Assembly: GCA_004431415.1 (NCBI GenBank)
Contig: QPMI01000169.1
Span: 62,001-126,000, forward strand
Direction: 5' to 3'
DNA from: Cyanophora paradoxa
Taxonomy: Eukaryota > Glaucocystophyceae > Cyanophorales > Cyanophoraceae
DNA: 64,000 bases
Below the pieces are notes generated by a model, which made no database searches, was not told the origin of the DNA, and was given only the letters and a program-made list of their open reading frames with translations. This document shows positions 1 to 13,246 of this stretch, in pieces; the first letter of the stretch is position 1; each line of letters opens with the position of its first letter. A program made the translations under genes and the position numbers.

Positions 1-978
1 GCGCCTAGCCTGGCCGGGGGCAGTGAAAAATATATAGTGCCGCCGGGCGCACTGGCGACATTCGGGTGCTCCTGATGCGCGGCCGAGGATGTTGATGCCC
101 GGCAGTGATGGATCGCAGCAGGTGGCGCGTGCGTCGCAGAGTGGCCCAGGAGGAGAGGTCCGCGCGCGCCGATCCTCGGGGGCAAAAACGGTCGGCGGCA
201 TGATCTCAAAAGCGATGCACCGAGGCAAGCTTGCATGGCGGCTGCGTTTGAGCGGGAGTTGAATGAACTTGAAGGCTAGTTGAAGCTGGAGGGGGGTACA
301 CGCACAAGCCAGACAGCTATTCGGGTCCCACTCGAACGGGAGCAGCGCCATGGTGCGAGCGCGACGCCCCGCTTCCATCGTAGGTATCCATAGCTGACAC
401 ATCCGCTACAGGCGGATCAAGTTCAGGTCCGTTCCGCCGCGGAGCCCGAGGGCACCGCTTGCCGGTTCCAATGAATGTGGATCGCGGGCGATACAAGTCC
501 CAGGGATTGCTAGGCCAACACGCTGCCGCGGGGCGCTTCGTCACTTGAGCGAAGCGTCGGCCTCCGCATATAGGACTCTTTCAGCTTTCGCATGCCGGCT
601 CGCTAGAATAACCAGACGACGTGTAATAGCGTCGCAGCGGCGCGCGGGCCATTGGCCTGGGACCTTAATAGCTGTCTTGCGTGCCCGCGCCTCTGACCTC
701 ACCGTGTGCAGCCCGCCCAAAGAAACATATACCGCCTTAGCGAGTACTGCCCCAAAGTGAGTGCCCGCGCCGTGCTTTACCGTTCTCTTCACTGCCGTGC
801 CGCTTCCGACCGCTCCTTCCCTCACTCGGCACTGTACTCGCAGAGTGACAAACTCTCATACAACGATGAGCACTGGCGGACGACGTGGTGGAGGCCAGAG
901 CAGAGCATCACGCGGAAGCACCCGGATCCCATTGCCACGCGAGCGTCCAGGACCCCCTGGACCGCGACCCGCGTCCTC
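1..978. other. Intergenic or upstream region, no gene supported
   Basis: Several short open frames occur here on both strands, but none shows a recognisable domain, a consistent exon chain or a biased composition. The last 100 bases before the TPR gene may hold its 5' UTR or an untranslated first exon. Nothing else was identified. Confidence 0.4.
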
Positions 979-1758
979 ATGAGCCGGAGGTCGCACCCTC
1001 TGCCCCCTCGCTCGCTTTCGGAGCCTGACCGGCCCGCGCAGCATGGAGCTGACCGCTAGCCGCAAGCTCCCCGTGCCCCTTTCGCCCGCCACCACGCTCA
1101 ACCCGAAGGAGACCCCCTACGGCCGCGGCACCGAGCGGTCAATGCGCGAGGTCCGACCCCGCCGCCTCGACCCTTGGCCGCCCCCTGAGCCCCGCGCAGG
1201 ATCCCCTCCGGATGGGCCGGACCGGGCAGGCAAGCTCGGACCCGGGGGACACCCCTTCCTTTCCTTTCCTTTTGCTTACGTGCGCGGGGGCAGTACATCG
1301 AGCGGGCGAACATGGCGTTCAAGCGGGGAGACTTCGCCGGCGCCGCGCGCGCCTTCACGCAGGCCATCGAGATCGACCCCGACGACCACTTCCTCTACTC
1401 CCGGTGCCCCCGCCCGCTCGCCTTCGCTTTCGCCTCCGCGCTGACCGACGGCGGCGGCGCGCAGGCGGGCGGCGTGCTTCGCGTCGCTGCGGGACTACGA
1501 GAGGGCCAAGCGGGACGCGGAGATCGTCCAGAAGCTCCGCCCCGACAACCACAAGGGGTCCGCCCCTGCCCCGCCCTGCCCGGCCCGGACCCCCGCCGGC
1601 CCTGGCCCGCCGCAGCGCGCGGGGGCCCGTCCCTGAGGGTGGGAATGCACAGGACGCTGTGCAAGAAGGCGATCCAGGACTTCGAGACGCGCTACGAGCG
1701 GGGCCTGCCGGGCTGGGAAACCTGCCACGAGACCCTCCTCCAGACCTTCCAGAAGTAG
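979..1758 (+). CDS. Small TPR-repeat protein (Sti1/Hop-type TPR)
   Basis: The core reads as one classical tetratricopeptide unit and a following helix pair: NMAFKRGDFAGAARAFTQAI, then ending DPDDHFLYS, joined by splicing to RRAACFASLRDYERAKRDAE. The intron at 1404-1464 joins the two halves in phase and carries a CTGACC branch-like site. A second intron (1558-1652) leads to the last exon, which ends CHETLLQTFQK and TAG at 1756-1758. The 5' end is less certain: ATG at 979 gives an 11-nt first exon spliced at 990-1041 into MELTASRKL, and ATG at 1043 is the alternative. TPRs of this type bind chaperone tails such as Hsp70 or Hsp90 C-termini; the client here is unknown. With only one to two repeats the protein is short for the family. 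Confidence 0.65.
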
Positions 1759-2540
1759 CCCCCGACCCGCCGGCCGGCGTGGCCCGCGGCGGCGCGGCGA
1801 GCTCTCCAGGGCCTGGGCTCTGCTGCTGTCGACGGGGCCCATCCCCTCTGCACGTGGGCCGCGAAACGGACCGCGATGCATGTAAGCAGAGCTGGACCGG
1901 GAGGTAGCGATGGGCCCCTGGCCCCAGGGTTTAGCTAGCCTTTTTCACAGGTAGATCAGTGCCAGGAAAGGTATACATATTGTAGCCAGGGGGCCCGCAG
2001 CCGGGGCCGAGCTCGAGCGCGCGCCCCAGCCTTCCAGTCGATCAATCGCGACGGCAGATCGCGAGCGCGAGCCGTTGAGCGTGTGCATATTTGCAAATAG
2101 ACCCATGGCCAGCGTTGGCGCCGTGCACGTGCACGTGGGCACGCGATCGGCCCGGCGCCGCCGGGCCGGTCGGCGGCCGAGTGCGGCCGAGGAGCCTCGG
2201 AGCTCGAGGCCTAGCCTAGTAGGCCTGCGCCCCCGCCGGCGCGGCCGCCGCGGCCCACGGCGGCGGCCGCAGCCGCTGCCCTGCCCTGCAGCCCTGCATG
2301 CTGCTGGCCGCGCGCGCGGTGCGCGGCGGTGCCAGCAGCGGTGGCGCGGCACTGGCGCCAGCGGGCAACTTTGCAATTGCCGCAGTGCAAGCTATCGACC
2401 CTCGAGGCAGTTAAGCTAGAGCCTTTTTTTTTTGTGCGAAGCTAAAGCTTAAGTACTAGTTCGCTTCCAATTTTTCATTCTCTGTTCGCCCGCGAAGCAC
2501 CCGCGCCCAGCTTCGCCCGACCCGCTTCTCACTCAACACC
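1759..2540. other. Intergenic region, no gene seen
   Basis: GC-rich spacer between two plus-strand genes. It ends in a T-run (about 2427-2435) and a pyrimidine-rich leader just before the next start codon. No RNA gene or coding exon was recognised. Confidence 0.5.
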
Positions 2541-3312
2541 ATGGCCGCCCGCGTCGGTGAGCTGGCCACACGATCCGCGGCCGCCCGGGCGCGCCGGCGC
2601 GCGCAACGCTCGCGCGGAACTTTTCGAGACCGCCCATCCAACCCGACGACGATCGCTGACCAGCTGCGCGCGTGTATTTTCTTAACGCAGCTACCTCCGC
2701 CCGCTCCATCTGGCTTTCCGATGGTGCGCCCTGCTCCACGCGCCGGGAACGCCCGGACTTCCGCGCGTCCTATAGATCTTCCCAGCCTGGCCGCCCAGCC
2801 TGCGCGTTTCTAAGCCCCTAATCACCGATCAATCTATAAAAGACAACCACATCATCACTCCGATCGGCCGGGCGAATGCTAGACGCGTTTGTTGCCGATC
2901 CCGATGGTGCGCGCACCGGAAAGCTGACCTCGTTCCGCTCCGACAGCTTCGTGCTACCCTCTGTTTGCCGTGATGGGCGCCGCCATGGGCCTGGTGGGTT
3001 CCTAACCCAACCTACACAACCAGCCTTCCATCCTAACCTTGGGAATCTCAGGTCGCCTACAAGGGCTCTGTCCAGCTCACCCAGTCTAACGACATCGCAT
3101 GGACGCACAAGGTGCCCCGCCCCTGCCCCGCCGTACGCGTGTATGCCATTCGATGTCGAGATTTGATCGCGCGTGGGCAGGGCACGACGGCAGCGCTGCG
3201 TGGCGAGCCTCAGGTCCGCCTCCCGTGGCAGAACGCCGTCGCGTACTCGGGCTCGATCCCCTTCTACACCCCCGTCGAACGCGCGGCCACCCTCCCCAGC
3301 AACCTCGAATAA
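2541..3312 (+). CDS. B12D / NDUFA4 (MLRQ)-family small protein
   Basis: Four exons (2541-2556, 2947-2993, 3052-3111, 3214-3312) join in phase to give 73 residues, with GTGAGC at the first donor and TAA at 3310-3312. The N-terminal part reads MAARVASCYPLFAVMGAAMG, followed by a hydrophobic stretch and then THKVRLPWQNAV. This matches the B12D/MLRQ pattern: a YPLFA start, one membrane helix, and a basic VR segment. Members are small mitochondrial inner-membrane proteins, including the complex I or complex IV associated NDUFA4. The short length agrees with the family. An alternative acceptor at 3180 for the last exon would insert a few residues but fits the family less well. The assignment rests on the short N-terminal motif, so it is likely but not certain. 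Confidence 0.68.
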
Positions 3313-3796
3313 GCGCGCCCCGCGCTCGTCGTCGAATCGGATCGTCGGCCTAGCGACGGCCGCTCCGGCGGGGAGCCTTTTCATTTTCGCTCCTTGCTCT
3401 TCGCTGTGTGCTAGCTCAAGTAGATCCCTCCTACCCTCCGCCTCCAACTCTGCGATGCCCTCCTCGGCAGAGCCTTTCGAATTCTTGTGTGCGTGACGAT
3501 GCACGAATTAATCGTTGTCTCTAAATAGCAGCTCAATGAAGCCTGGAAACCAGAGTCGACTGGCTGTATACGCAAGGCACTGTGGCTGCAGTGTGGCACT
3601 GCATGCGCAGCCGCCTCGGCATGCGCAGCGCTGCGGCGTGCTTTGGAGCTTAAGGATGGCAGGTTTGCATTGGTACAAGTACAGGGAGGGGGCGGTTCGG
3701 AGACGACGCGGGTGAGGGTTGGCGGGAGGAAAGCAGGGCCCGGGCGGAGGCCCAAAAAAAAAGCAGGCTGCCAGGCGGGGCCGGCGCCTCGCCCGC
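3313..3796. other. Convergent intergenic region
   Basis: Spacer between the stop codons of two converging genes. No coding exon or RNA gene was recognised. It should hold the two 3' UTRs. Confidence 0.45.
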
Positions 3797-6102
<2,306 letters not shown>

Positions 6103-6202
6103 GCGGGAGCGACGCCAGGACACCTAAGGCGAAGTGAATGCGAAGAAGGTGCTGATGAAGGGGGGATGGAGGCCGGGGGGGGGGGTATCAAGAGCTCAGC
6201 AA
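6103..6202. promoter_or_regulatory. Bidirectional promoter interval, DCAF12 / FOP-like
   Basis: Only 100 bp separate the start codons of two divergent genes, so both promoters and both 5' UTRs must lie here. A G-run near 6176-6186 is the most obvious feature. No TATA box was seen. That the promoter is shared is inferred from the spacing. Confidence 0.45.
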
Positions 6203-6870
6203 ATGTCGGGCCGCGGACGAGGCAGAGGACGCGGGCGCGGGCGGGGGGCCGCGCGGGGCGGCGCTAGCACGACGCGGACAGTGGTCATGCGGCCCGGATC
6301 GGCGCCTCGGGTTGCGACGGCGCGAGGCGGGACGCTCACGCTCAACGAGCGTTTCACCATGCTCCAAGCCCAGGCACCAGCAGCAGCACCCGCCAGTCGT
6401 GGCCGTGTTCGCGCCGTGCGGGCCCGCGGACGCGCTGGCATCCAGACGACACAGAGGACAGCAGCGGCAGCACAGCGAGGGGCGGCGTCTCGTGCGAACG
6501 TAGTCATGGCGCGTCGAACGGGGCAGACAGTGGCGGCAGTCGCTCGTGGAGCCCCACGCACGCGGGCTGGCCGCGGGCGGGGTGTGGCGGTAGCAGCAAC
6601 GACGCGCGGACGTGGCCGGGGACGCGGTGCTGGGGTCGCCGCCCGCGGAGCTTCTCGGGGCCGCGTTGCGACTGCAGCACGCGGGCGGGGCGTTCGGGGG
6701 CGGGGTCGTGGCCGTGGTCGCGGCGGCAAGGTTCGCTTCCCGCCAATTTCGCGCCGGGCGGCGCCAACGCGACATACGCCGTGCAGCCGGTGTCGAAAGA
6801 TGATCTGGATGCGGAGTTGGAGCAGTACATGAAGGAGAACCCAGGCGTGGACGAAGATGGTTCGCGTTAG
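6203..6870 (+). CDS. FOP/CHTOP-like RGG-rich mRNA export or chromatin protein
   Basis: Two exons (6203-6730 and 6787-6870) encode about 203 residues. The N-terminus starts MSGRGRGRGRG and the body is dominated by RG/RGG and RGRGRG clusters, typical substrates of type I arginine methyltransferases. After the 56-nt intron the C-terminus reads SKDDLDAELEQYMKENPG, which is the LDAELDxYM signature of the FOP (Friend of PRMT1 / CHTOP) C-terminal domain. In animals CHTOP links PRMT1 with the TREX mRNA export complex; a role in nuclear RNA export is inferred from that. An in-frame upstream ATG near 6155 exists, but the MSGRG start fits better. The stop codon TAG is at 6868-6870. Confidence 0.8.
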
Positions 6871-7578
6871 CGTTAGCGCCCCCTGCGTTAGCGCCTCTCT
6901 GATCTCATGTTCTCGCCGCGGCTGCAGGCGATGTGATGGTAAGAGACCCGTGAATTGAACGCAACATTGTTCCATTGACTTGCGTCTTTGCAGGCGTGAA
7001 GGCACGGCCTTGGCACTGTCAACGGCGGCAACGCGTCACGACGCATCATGGCATGCAACGTTGACAAGCCCCTTCGGCTTCAACTTCTGCGCTGACGCCC
7101 CTGCTGCACATACTTTGAGGCTCTAGATATCGAGCCATCGCAATTGCACCATGTACTTTTTGGCACCCGAGGTCTCGCGGCCGGCTCGCTCGCTTTAGTC
7201 TGATGGGCCGGCGCTCTTAGTGCTAGTCCCGTAGTATTATGAACGGAACAGGGACACTGCAGTTGCACTGCCCCTGTTGGAGGGGAAGGACCTCTAACGG
7301 TTGAGCAGGAAAGGTCATGATCATGATCATGATCAGGTTAGCCGAGATAGAGATCTAGAGAGTGTTGACTCTGTAGAGCCTGCATGCGCAGCCCCTGATC
7401 ATGAGCCGCTGAGCTGCGCGAACGCCTGCAATTGCAACTGGGATGGGGGGCCGGCCGCCGGCTCGCGATCCGATGATCGAGCTCGTGGGACCGGAAGAGG
7501 ACTTGCAGGTCAATCAGTTAGGTTACTAAGTTCTAGGTCTTCGACTCGCCCCCGCCCCCTGCTCGTGCAAGGTGGTCA

Positions 7579-7595
7579 TATATATATATATATAT
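7579..7595. repeat. (TA)n microsatellite
   Basis: A run of about eight TA units stands out in an otherwise GC-rich region. It precedes the 40-bp minisatellite by about 100 bases. Confidence 0.85.
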
Positions 7596-7699
7596 GCATG
7601 TGGTCTAATTCAACACAGACAGCATCTCAGAGTCTGCAGGCTGCAGCAAATGCTCGCTAGGCGTAAACCTGGAACAAGAAGCCGTGCGGGAATGGGACA

Positions 7700-8200
7700 A
7701 TTTGCCCTGCGCGCCGCGCCGCCACCCGCCGTGCCTCCCGCCGCGCCTCCGCCCCGCCCGGCGAGCCGCGCCGCCGCCCGCCGCGCCTCCGCCCCGATCG
7801 GCGAGCCGCGCCGCCACCCGCCGCGCCTCCACCCGCCCGGCGAGCCGCGCCGCCGCCCGCCACGCCTCCGCCCCGCCCGGCGAGCCGCGCCGCCGGCCGC
7901 CGCGCCTCCGCCCCGCCCGGCGAGCCGCGCCGCCGCCCGCCACGCCTCCGCCTCGCCCGGCGAGCCTCGGAGCCGCGCCGCCGCCCGCCGGCCCGGAGCC
8001 GCGCCGCCGCCCGCCGGCCGCCGCGCCTCCGCCCCGCCGGCGGCCGGCGAGCCCCGCCGCCGCCCGCCGCGCCTCCGCCCCGCCCGGCACGCCGCGCAGC
8101 CGCCCGCCGCGCCTGCTCCCCGTTCGGCGCGCCGCGCCGCCGCCCGCAGCGCCTCCGCCCCGCCCGGCGACCGCGCCGCCGCGCCGCCGCCCGCCGTCTG
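7700..8200. repeat. 40-bp GC-rich minisatellite, about 12 imperfect copies
   Basis: Units begin with CCGCGCCTCC and contain GCCCGGCGAGCC; exact 40-base spacing is seen at 7741 and 7781, with later copies varying by one or a few bases and one carrying a short insertion. Because 40 is not a multiple of three, a stop-free unit leaves long open frames in several frames on both strands. This explains the overlapping Arg/Pro/Ala-rich frames here, which I do not regard as genes. Confidence 0.85.
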
Positions 8201-9402
8201 CTGCGGAGCGCGGCACGCGTCGGCTTCCGGCGCGAGAGGAGCTGTTCGACGACACGCGTCGACGACACGGCGTCCGGCGCGAGATTGCCGGGCGGCGCGC
8301 GAGCGCACCTTTCGGCCGCGGCGCAAGAGTGTCGCATCTGCGGACGGCAGGCGCGGGGCAGTCAGAACCATCGGCTACGCGCACCGGAACGCGGGGGCGG
8401 CGTAGCGGGCGTCTTCTTCCTGCACTCTTTCACGTTCCGAAGTGCTTGATGATCATGAGCTGTTACCGCATTGCAAGGCATGTGCAGCTAGCCGGAGCTC
8501 AGCTAGCTATAGTTGGCCAGCGCGAAAGCCAGTCGGCACTGACTCGGCAGCTGTTGGCATGGCAGCAGCACACAGTTGGCTAGCCTGCCGGGTACTGCAA
8601 CACGATATCGCCTCCATTCCCCCCTGCTCGAGACTCGATCTCCTCAAACTCGCAGGAGCGCTTTTTTCCGGCGCCCGGTACAACAGGTACTTGAGGCGCC
8701 CTAGCGGGCCACCCTCTGCCCCTCCGGTCTCGGCATGTATGACATGAATCGTCGGGCGTATCAGGCGCATTCAGGCGCACTCGGTCCGGCAGATATACCG
8801 CCACTTGGTGAGGCGCTAGATCGCATTTTTTGAAAATGTGTTATTGCCCATTCCTGGTCGACCCGACGGGACCCGGATCTCCCAAGACATGTTCCCGGTC
8901 TCCTAGGGGCATGCCTTGCTAGGATCCGGCGAGAAAACCCGGCTTTTGGGAGGTCGGGACATTTCATTTTGGCCTAGGGTGGGCACCCGAACACCCCCAA
9001 GTGGGGGAAGGGGAAGGAGGTCCTTCCCCAACAAGACGAGCCGGCTCTCGTGCTTGTCCTGTAGCTTTAGTTTCGTGAAGATGGGTGGCGTGCAGCTCTG
9101 AAGTATGTGCTCTCCGACTTCGGTCGAGCCCAGCACGGAAAAGCTGGGTTTGGCCGCCGGAGATCTAGAGATCTTTATCGCACACGGAGTAACCGGGGCA
9201 GCACAAGAATGCCGCCCGGCTATTAGGGTGTGCTCGTTGCGCCGCAGCGCGGTCTAAAGTCAAACTTAGCGAAACGAACTAGAGAAGACAGAACAGGCAG
9301 GCAGAAAAGCGTGGAACCCAATAAGATTCGCGCGTCAGGAGGTGGAGGGGGCGACGAGGGGCGGGCGGGGCAATCAGTTCGGGGCGGGGAAGCGCGCGGT
9401 CG

Positions 9403-10683
9403 CTACGCGGGCGGGGGCCGGATCCTGGGCCGGCGGCTCTTGAAGAAGCGGACGTAGGTGAGGCCGGCGAGGGCGGCGCTCAGCGTCCACCTGCGCGGGG
9501 CTCGCGGACGGCGCCGGCGGGGGCGGGGCGGGGCGAGGCGGGGCGGGGTGGGGCGGGCCATGTGGCGGCGTAGGCGCGGTGCCCCTCGGGCATAACGTAG
9601 GTCGAGACGATCTCGGCGGGGTCGCGCGGGATCGGCAGCTCCCTCCGGTTCGCAGGCAGCGACGACGGCGCTGTCTCTGCACCCCGCCCCGTGAGGCCGC
9701 GCCGGCGGGTCGTGAAGAAGGGAGGCCGGCGGCGCGCACGGATCGTCTCGAGGAGGAGGGGCACGGAGGGGGCCCCTGCCCACGCCGCCATCTCCTCGAG
9801 GCGCAGCGCGTACCACTTCCCCTCCGCCGGCGCGTTCGGCGGCACAAACGACGACGGCTGCGCGGCCGGGGGCGTCGTCATGCGCCGGCGAGGCGCGAGG
9901 GGAGTGGCGAGGCGCACCAGCATGGGGATTACAGAGACGCCAGAAGTCGCGACCACGCCCTTCGTCTGCGCGGCGCCACCGCTGAACAGCGGACGGAGCG
10001 AAATTATGAGACAAATCAAATCACCTTGAAGGACGCCATCGCGGCCGGGTCGCCCGCCACCTGCTTGGGGACCCACCCGCGGTTGACGAGCACGATGGTC
10101 CTGCCGTGCGCTCGGCGCTGGCCGCGCGCACAAAGGCCAGCGTGCCGCCTCACCCGTTCGTGCACTTCATCGGCACGATCATGTGGAAGCCGGCTTGACC
10201 GTCGTACGTCCGCGGGCCGACGAGCATCGTTTTGGAGTGATCGTACTCGCCGGTCACGGCCACCTGTCTGTGTTGCAGCGCCTCCCGCCCAGACTCGCTG
10301 CGCGAAGGAGCGATCAACAACAGGCTGCACGCTGCTGCAAGCGGGGGACGCACTCGAGGTACTCGCCGGGCGCCGGTACAGGAGGCAGCTTCAGCCGCTC
10401 CTTCCGAAGCGCGATTTGCTCCTCCTTCCAGGTCTTGCGCCGCCACTGCCAGAGGCCAAGCCCTGCAGTCACAAGCACCGGCACGGTGAAGACAGCGAGG
10501 CCGAGCACATCGCCTGCGGCGAAGCGGCACGAGTGAGCGGCGGCACGATGCGGCCAGCGCAAATGACGCACGCGGCGGTGTTTCTGGTGCGGCCGCCTCC
10601 GCCTCCACGGACATGTGCCTTTGGGCGGCGGCCGCCGCCCGCTGCGCGGCGACGCGCAGCCGCCGGCTTGCTGACGAGAACAT
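9403..10683 (-). CDS. SURF1: SURF1, cytochrome c oxidase assembly factor
   Basis: The exon chain gives a mitochondrial-type leader (MFSSASRRLRVAAQRAAAAA), a first membrane segment followed by GLWQWRRKTWKEEQI, then VTGEYDHSKTMLVGPRTYDG, TIVLVNRGWVPKQVAGD, FVPPNAPAEGKWYALRLEEM, RRELPIPRDPAEIVSTYVM, and the C-terminal membrane helix in YAATWWTLSAALAGLTYVRF. These are the hallmark SURF1 blocks in the right order: WQWRR, GPRTYDG, VNRGWVP and the final Y-x2-TW helix. SURF1 acts in the inner mitochondrial membrane in early complex IV assembly, linked to haem a insertion. The last intron (9558-9491) begins GC and its removal restores TWW exactly. The stop is at 9403-9405. The gene is divergent from the glucan phosphatase. 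Confidence 0.93.
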
Positions 10684-10835
10684 CCGAGCGGAGCGCCAAT
10701 GCCGGAGCGGTGACGCGACTCGCGTGCTGAGCTCGAGGAGGTCGCACAAGCCGGCTCGTTTAGCAGTGTACCCCTCGAAAGAAGAGCATCTCGTCTGAAG
10801 AAGGGAGCGATCTGCAGATCACGTAGCAACCAAAG
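10684..10835. promoter_or_regulatory. Bidirectional promoter interval, SURF1 / glucan phosphatase
   Basis: 152 bp separate the two divergent start codons. The interval contains CTTTAGCAGT and AAAGAAGAGC stretches that are less GC-rich than the flanking exons. No TATA box was identified. Confidence 0.4.
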
Positions 10836-13246
10836 ATGGGTGTAGAGAGAGGAGATGGACCGGTGAGTCTCCGCGTGGTTGCGGATCGCTCGAAGGGCGT
10901 GCGGCTCTTGGGGTCATGGCGCAGCGGCATAGGCGGTTACACGTGCTTTCGGGCGGGCTCAAGTGGCTGACGTGCGCCCCCACTCTGCAGCCGCGGAGCC
11001 AGACCCCGGGCGAGCCGATCAACGCCGTGGGTTTGTTCAACAAGTGGGGCAGTATCGTACACGAAGGCAGCTTCGATGTGGGAGAGGGGCGCACCGTTTC
11101 GATCTGCGTCCGGCGGAACGGGTGCGGCTCAAACGAGCGCGCGGGACGATCGGCGCGCGCAGCTTATCCGGCGGTCCGCAGCGAGGTTTTCAAGACTATG
11201 GTGCGAACGAATGTCAAAGACGCTTGGATGCACTGGGCGATCTCTATCCGCAACATCAAGGAGTGGCTGGGCAACGTGCCCGAGGACATGTGGTCCGAAG
11301 CCCGAGGAGCGGCGCGCGATCGCTGCGTACACCTGAGCTTTAGCTACGCAGGCCTTCTGGTTCGGTCTCGGTCGATCGTGCAGCCGTGAGGTCGCCGTTT
11401 CGGCTTGTTGGTGCGTGGCAGACGGTGGCTCGCGCTGCCGCTCCACCCCTTGCGCTGAGCCCGGCGAACGCGGCAGGCAACAACGAGTTCGCCGTGACGC
11501 TGGAATTTAAGATCCCTTTCGTGCCGATGGGCCTGAACTTCGTCGTCAACGTGTACGCGCCGGCCCGCCCCTTGGGCCCGCGCGGTCGCTGGCGAGCCGC
11601 GGGCCGCGCAGGCCGGCGACGAACGAGTGGCTGAAGCCGGACGCGGAGAACTTCCTGTTCCCCGTTGCGCCGAGTGAGAAGGCGTCGGACCTGTGGGAGA
11701 AGATCCGCGTGCGCTTCTCAATCTACAAGCCGCTGCCCGAGGGCCAGCGCCTCCACATCACCGGCGACGGCGCCGAGCTCGGGAAGTGCGCGCACGCCGC
11801 CGCCGCCGCCGCCTCTGCTCGACCCGCCGCGCGCGCGCTCACCGCCCGGCGGCGCGCGGGGCAGCTGGGGTCGGGACATGGTCGGCTACAAGCGGATGTC
11901 GCTGGGCGACTGGCGCCCGCTGCCGAACCAGAGCCTCGGCGTCGCCGGCCTCAAGGCGCGGCTCTCCGCCGGGCCCCGCTGCTCGCGCGCTGAGGGGCGG
12001 CGGCAGGTGCGGCCGTGGGAGTACGAGGCGTGGATCCCGGCGCGCGTCTACCGCCGCGTCTACTACCGCTACCTCATCTGGGACGAGGCCACCGAGTCCG
12101 CTGTCTGGGAGCGGTCTGCGCCCCCGCCCCCGCCGCTACCGCGCCCGCCGAGGGCCGGCCCGCAGCGAGCCGAACCGTGTGGTGGACATGGAGGGCGAGG
12201 GGGCGCGGCGGGGCACAAAGATCGTGCAGGTGCGGCGGGGCGCGCGCGGGGGCCGCGGGGCGCGGGGCGCGGGGCCCACGCTGGGGCGGCAGAACGACAT
12301 CAACTTCGTGTCCGACCTTGACCTGAACGAGATCACGGGGGGTCCGCCCGCCCTTTCCGCCCCGGCCTGCGCCCCCGCGCCTCGCCCCGCCCCGCCCCGC
12401 CGACACGCCGGCAGAGATCTTCTCGGGGTCGTACCCCCAGACGGACGGCGATGTCGAGATGCTCCGCAACGCCGGCGCGCCCGCCCCGCCCGGGCCCCGC
12501 CCCCGTCCCCGCCCCTCTCCCGGGCGCGCTGATGCCCGACCGGCGGGGGCAGGCATCACGGCCGTCCTCAACGTCATGACCGAGGAGGTGCAGAGGGGGC
12601 AGCGCGCCTGGGGCGGGCCCCCCGCCCCCCCCCCCCCCGGAGGGCTGAGGCGGGGGCGGGGGCGGGGGCAGGACCTGCACCACCGGCAGGTGAACTGGAT
12701 CGAGCTGCTGCGCTCCTACGACCTCCGCTCCATCCGCGTCGAGCGCCTCCCCATCCGGTGCGCGCCGCAGCCCCGCGCCCCCGCCCGCGAAGGCGGCCGG
12801 CCGAGGCGCGGGGCGGGGCGCAGGGACTTCGACCAGGAGGAGCTGCTGCGGAAGCTGGGGGAGGCGGTGCGGCTGCTGGACCGGCTGGTGCGCGAGGGCC
12901 ACAAGGTCTTCGTCCACTGCACCGCCGGCATCTCCCGCGCCCCCGCCATCGTCCTCTCCTACCTCGTCTGGTGCAGGGTCAGCCGCCCTCGCCGCCCCCC
13001 CCGCGGTTGCGCCCCCTGCGAGCTCCCCCTCGCCCGACCCTGCGGGGTGCCCGAGCAGGGGTACAAGCCCGACGGGGCCTTCCAGTTCATCAAGCAGCGG
13101 CGGCCCGTCGCCATGCCCAACATGCAGGTGCCGGCCCTGCCCCCCGCCCGCATGCCGGGCCCTGGCGCGGCGTTCAGCGCGAGCCTCACCCGCCCTCCCC
13201 GCAGCTCATCACGCCTTTCTTGCAAGAGACAAAGTTCGAAGCATAG
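10836..13246 (+). CDS. Glucan phosphatase: CBM45-like, CBM20 and dual-specificity phosphatase domains
   Basis: A short first exon (MGVERGDGP) leads to a carbohydrate-binding region with DAWMHWAISI, EWLGNVPEDMWSE, GLNFVV and EWLKPDAENFLFPV, which resembles CBM45 of glucan water dikinase. Next is a CBM20: SIYKPLPEGQRLHITGDGAE, LGNWGRD, LGDWRPLPNQSLG, RVYYRYLIWDEATESAVWE. The phosphatase domain starts at EIFSGSYPQTDGDVEML and carries the P-loop HCTAGISRAPAIVLSYL, with the catalytic Cys and Arg (CTAGISR). The protein ends PFLQETKFEA, TAG at 13244-13246. Domain order (CBM before phosphatase) is that of laforin, but the CTAGxxRAP loop is like plant SEX4/LSF. It probably removes phosphate from cytosolic starch. 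Two of its introns start with GC (11956, 12475). Exon edges between 11100 and 11480 are not settled. Confidence 0.85.

Larger units (their letters stand above)
6871..9402. other. Gene-poor interval of 2.5 kb
   Basis: No coding exon was recognised. The stretch contains a TGATCA tandem run at about 7314-7335, a short TA repeat, a 40-bp minisatellite (both listed separately), and AT-rich or palindromic words such as CTAGCTAGC. The last part (about 9230-9402) lies downstream of SURF1 and probably includes its 3' UTR. Confidence 0.5.

Noticed and set aside
6188-7005. Long minus-strand frames opposite the FOP-like gene
   Set aside because: They are reverse-strand shadows of RGG-repeat codons; the plus strand gives a FOP C-terminal motif after splicing.
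7572-8583. Several overlapping 200-300 residue Arg/Pro/Ala-rich open frames on both strands
   Set aside because: They result from the 40-bp stop-free minisatellite; no domain, no exon structure, and the same DNA is open in many frames.
8916-9101. Short plus-strand frame near a GAGAAAACCCGG stretch
   Set aside because: No similarity, no plausible exon neighbours, and located in the gene-poor interval.
10836-13246. Calling the phosphatase simply laforin
   Set aside because: The P-loop is SEX4/LSF-like and a CBM45-like region is present, so a broader name is safer.
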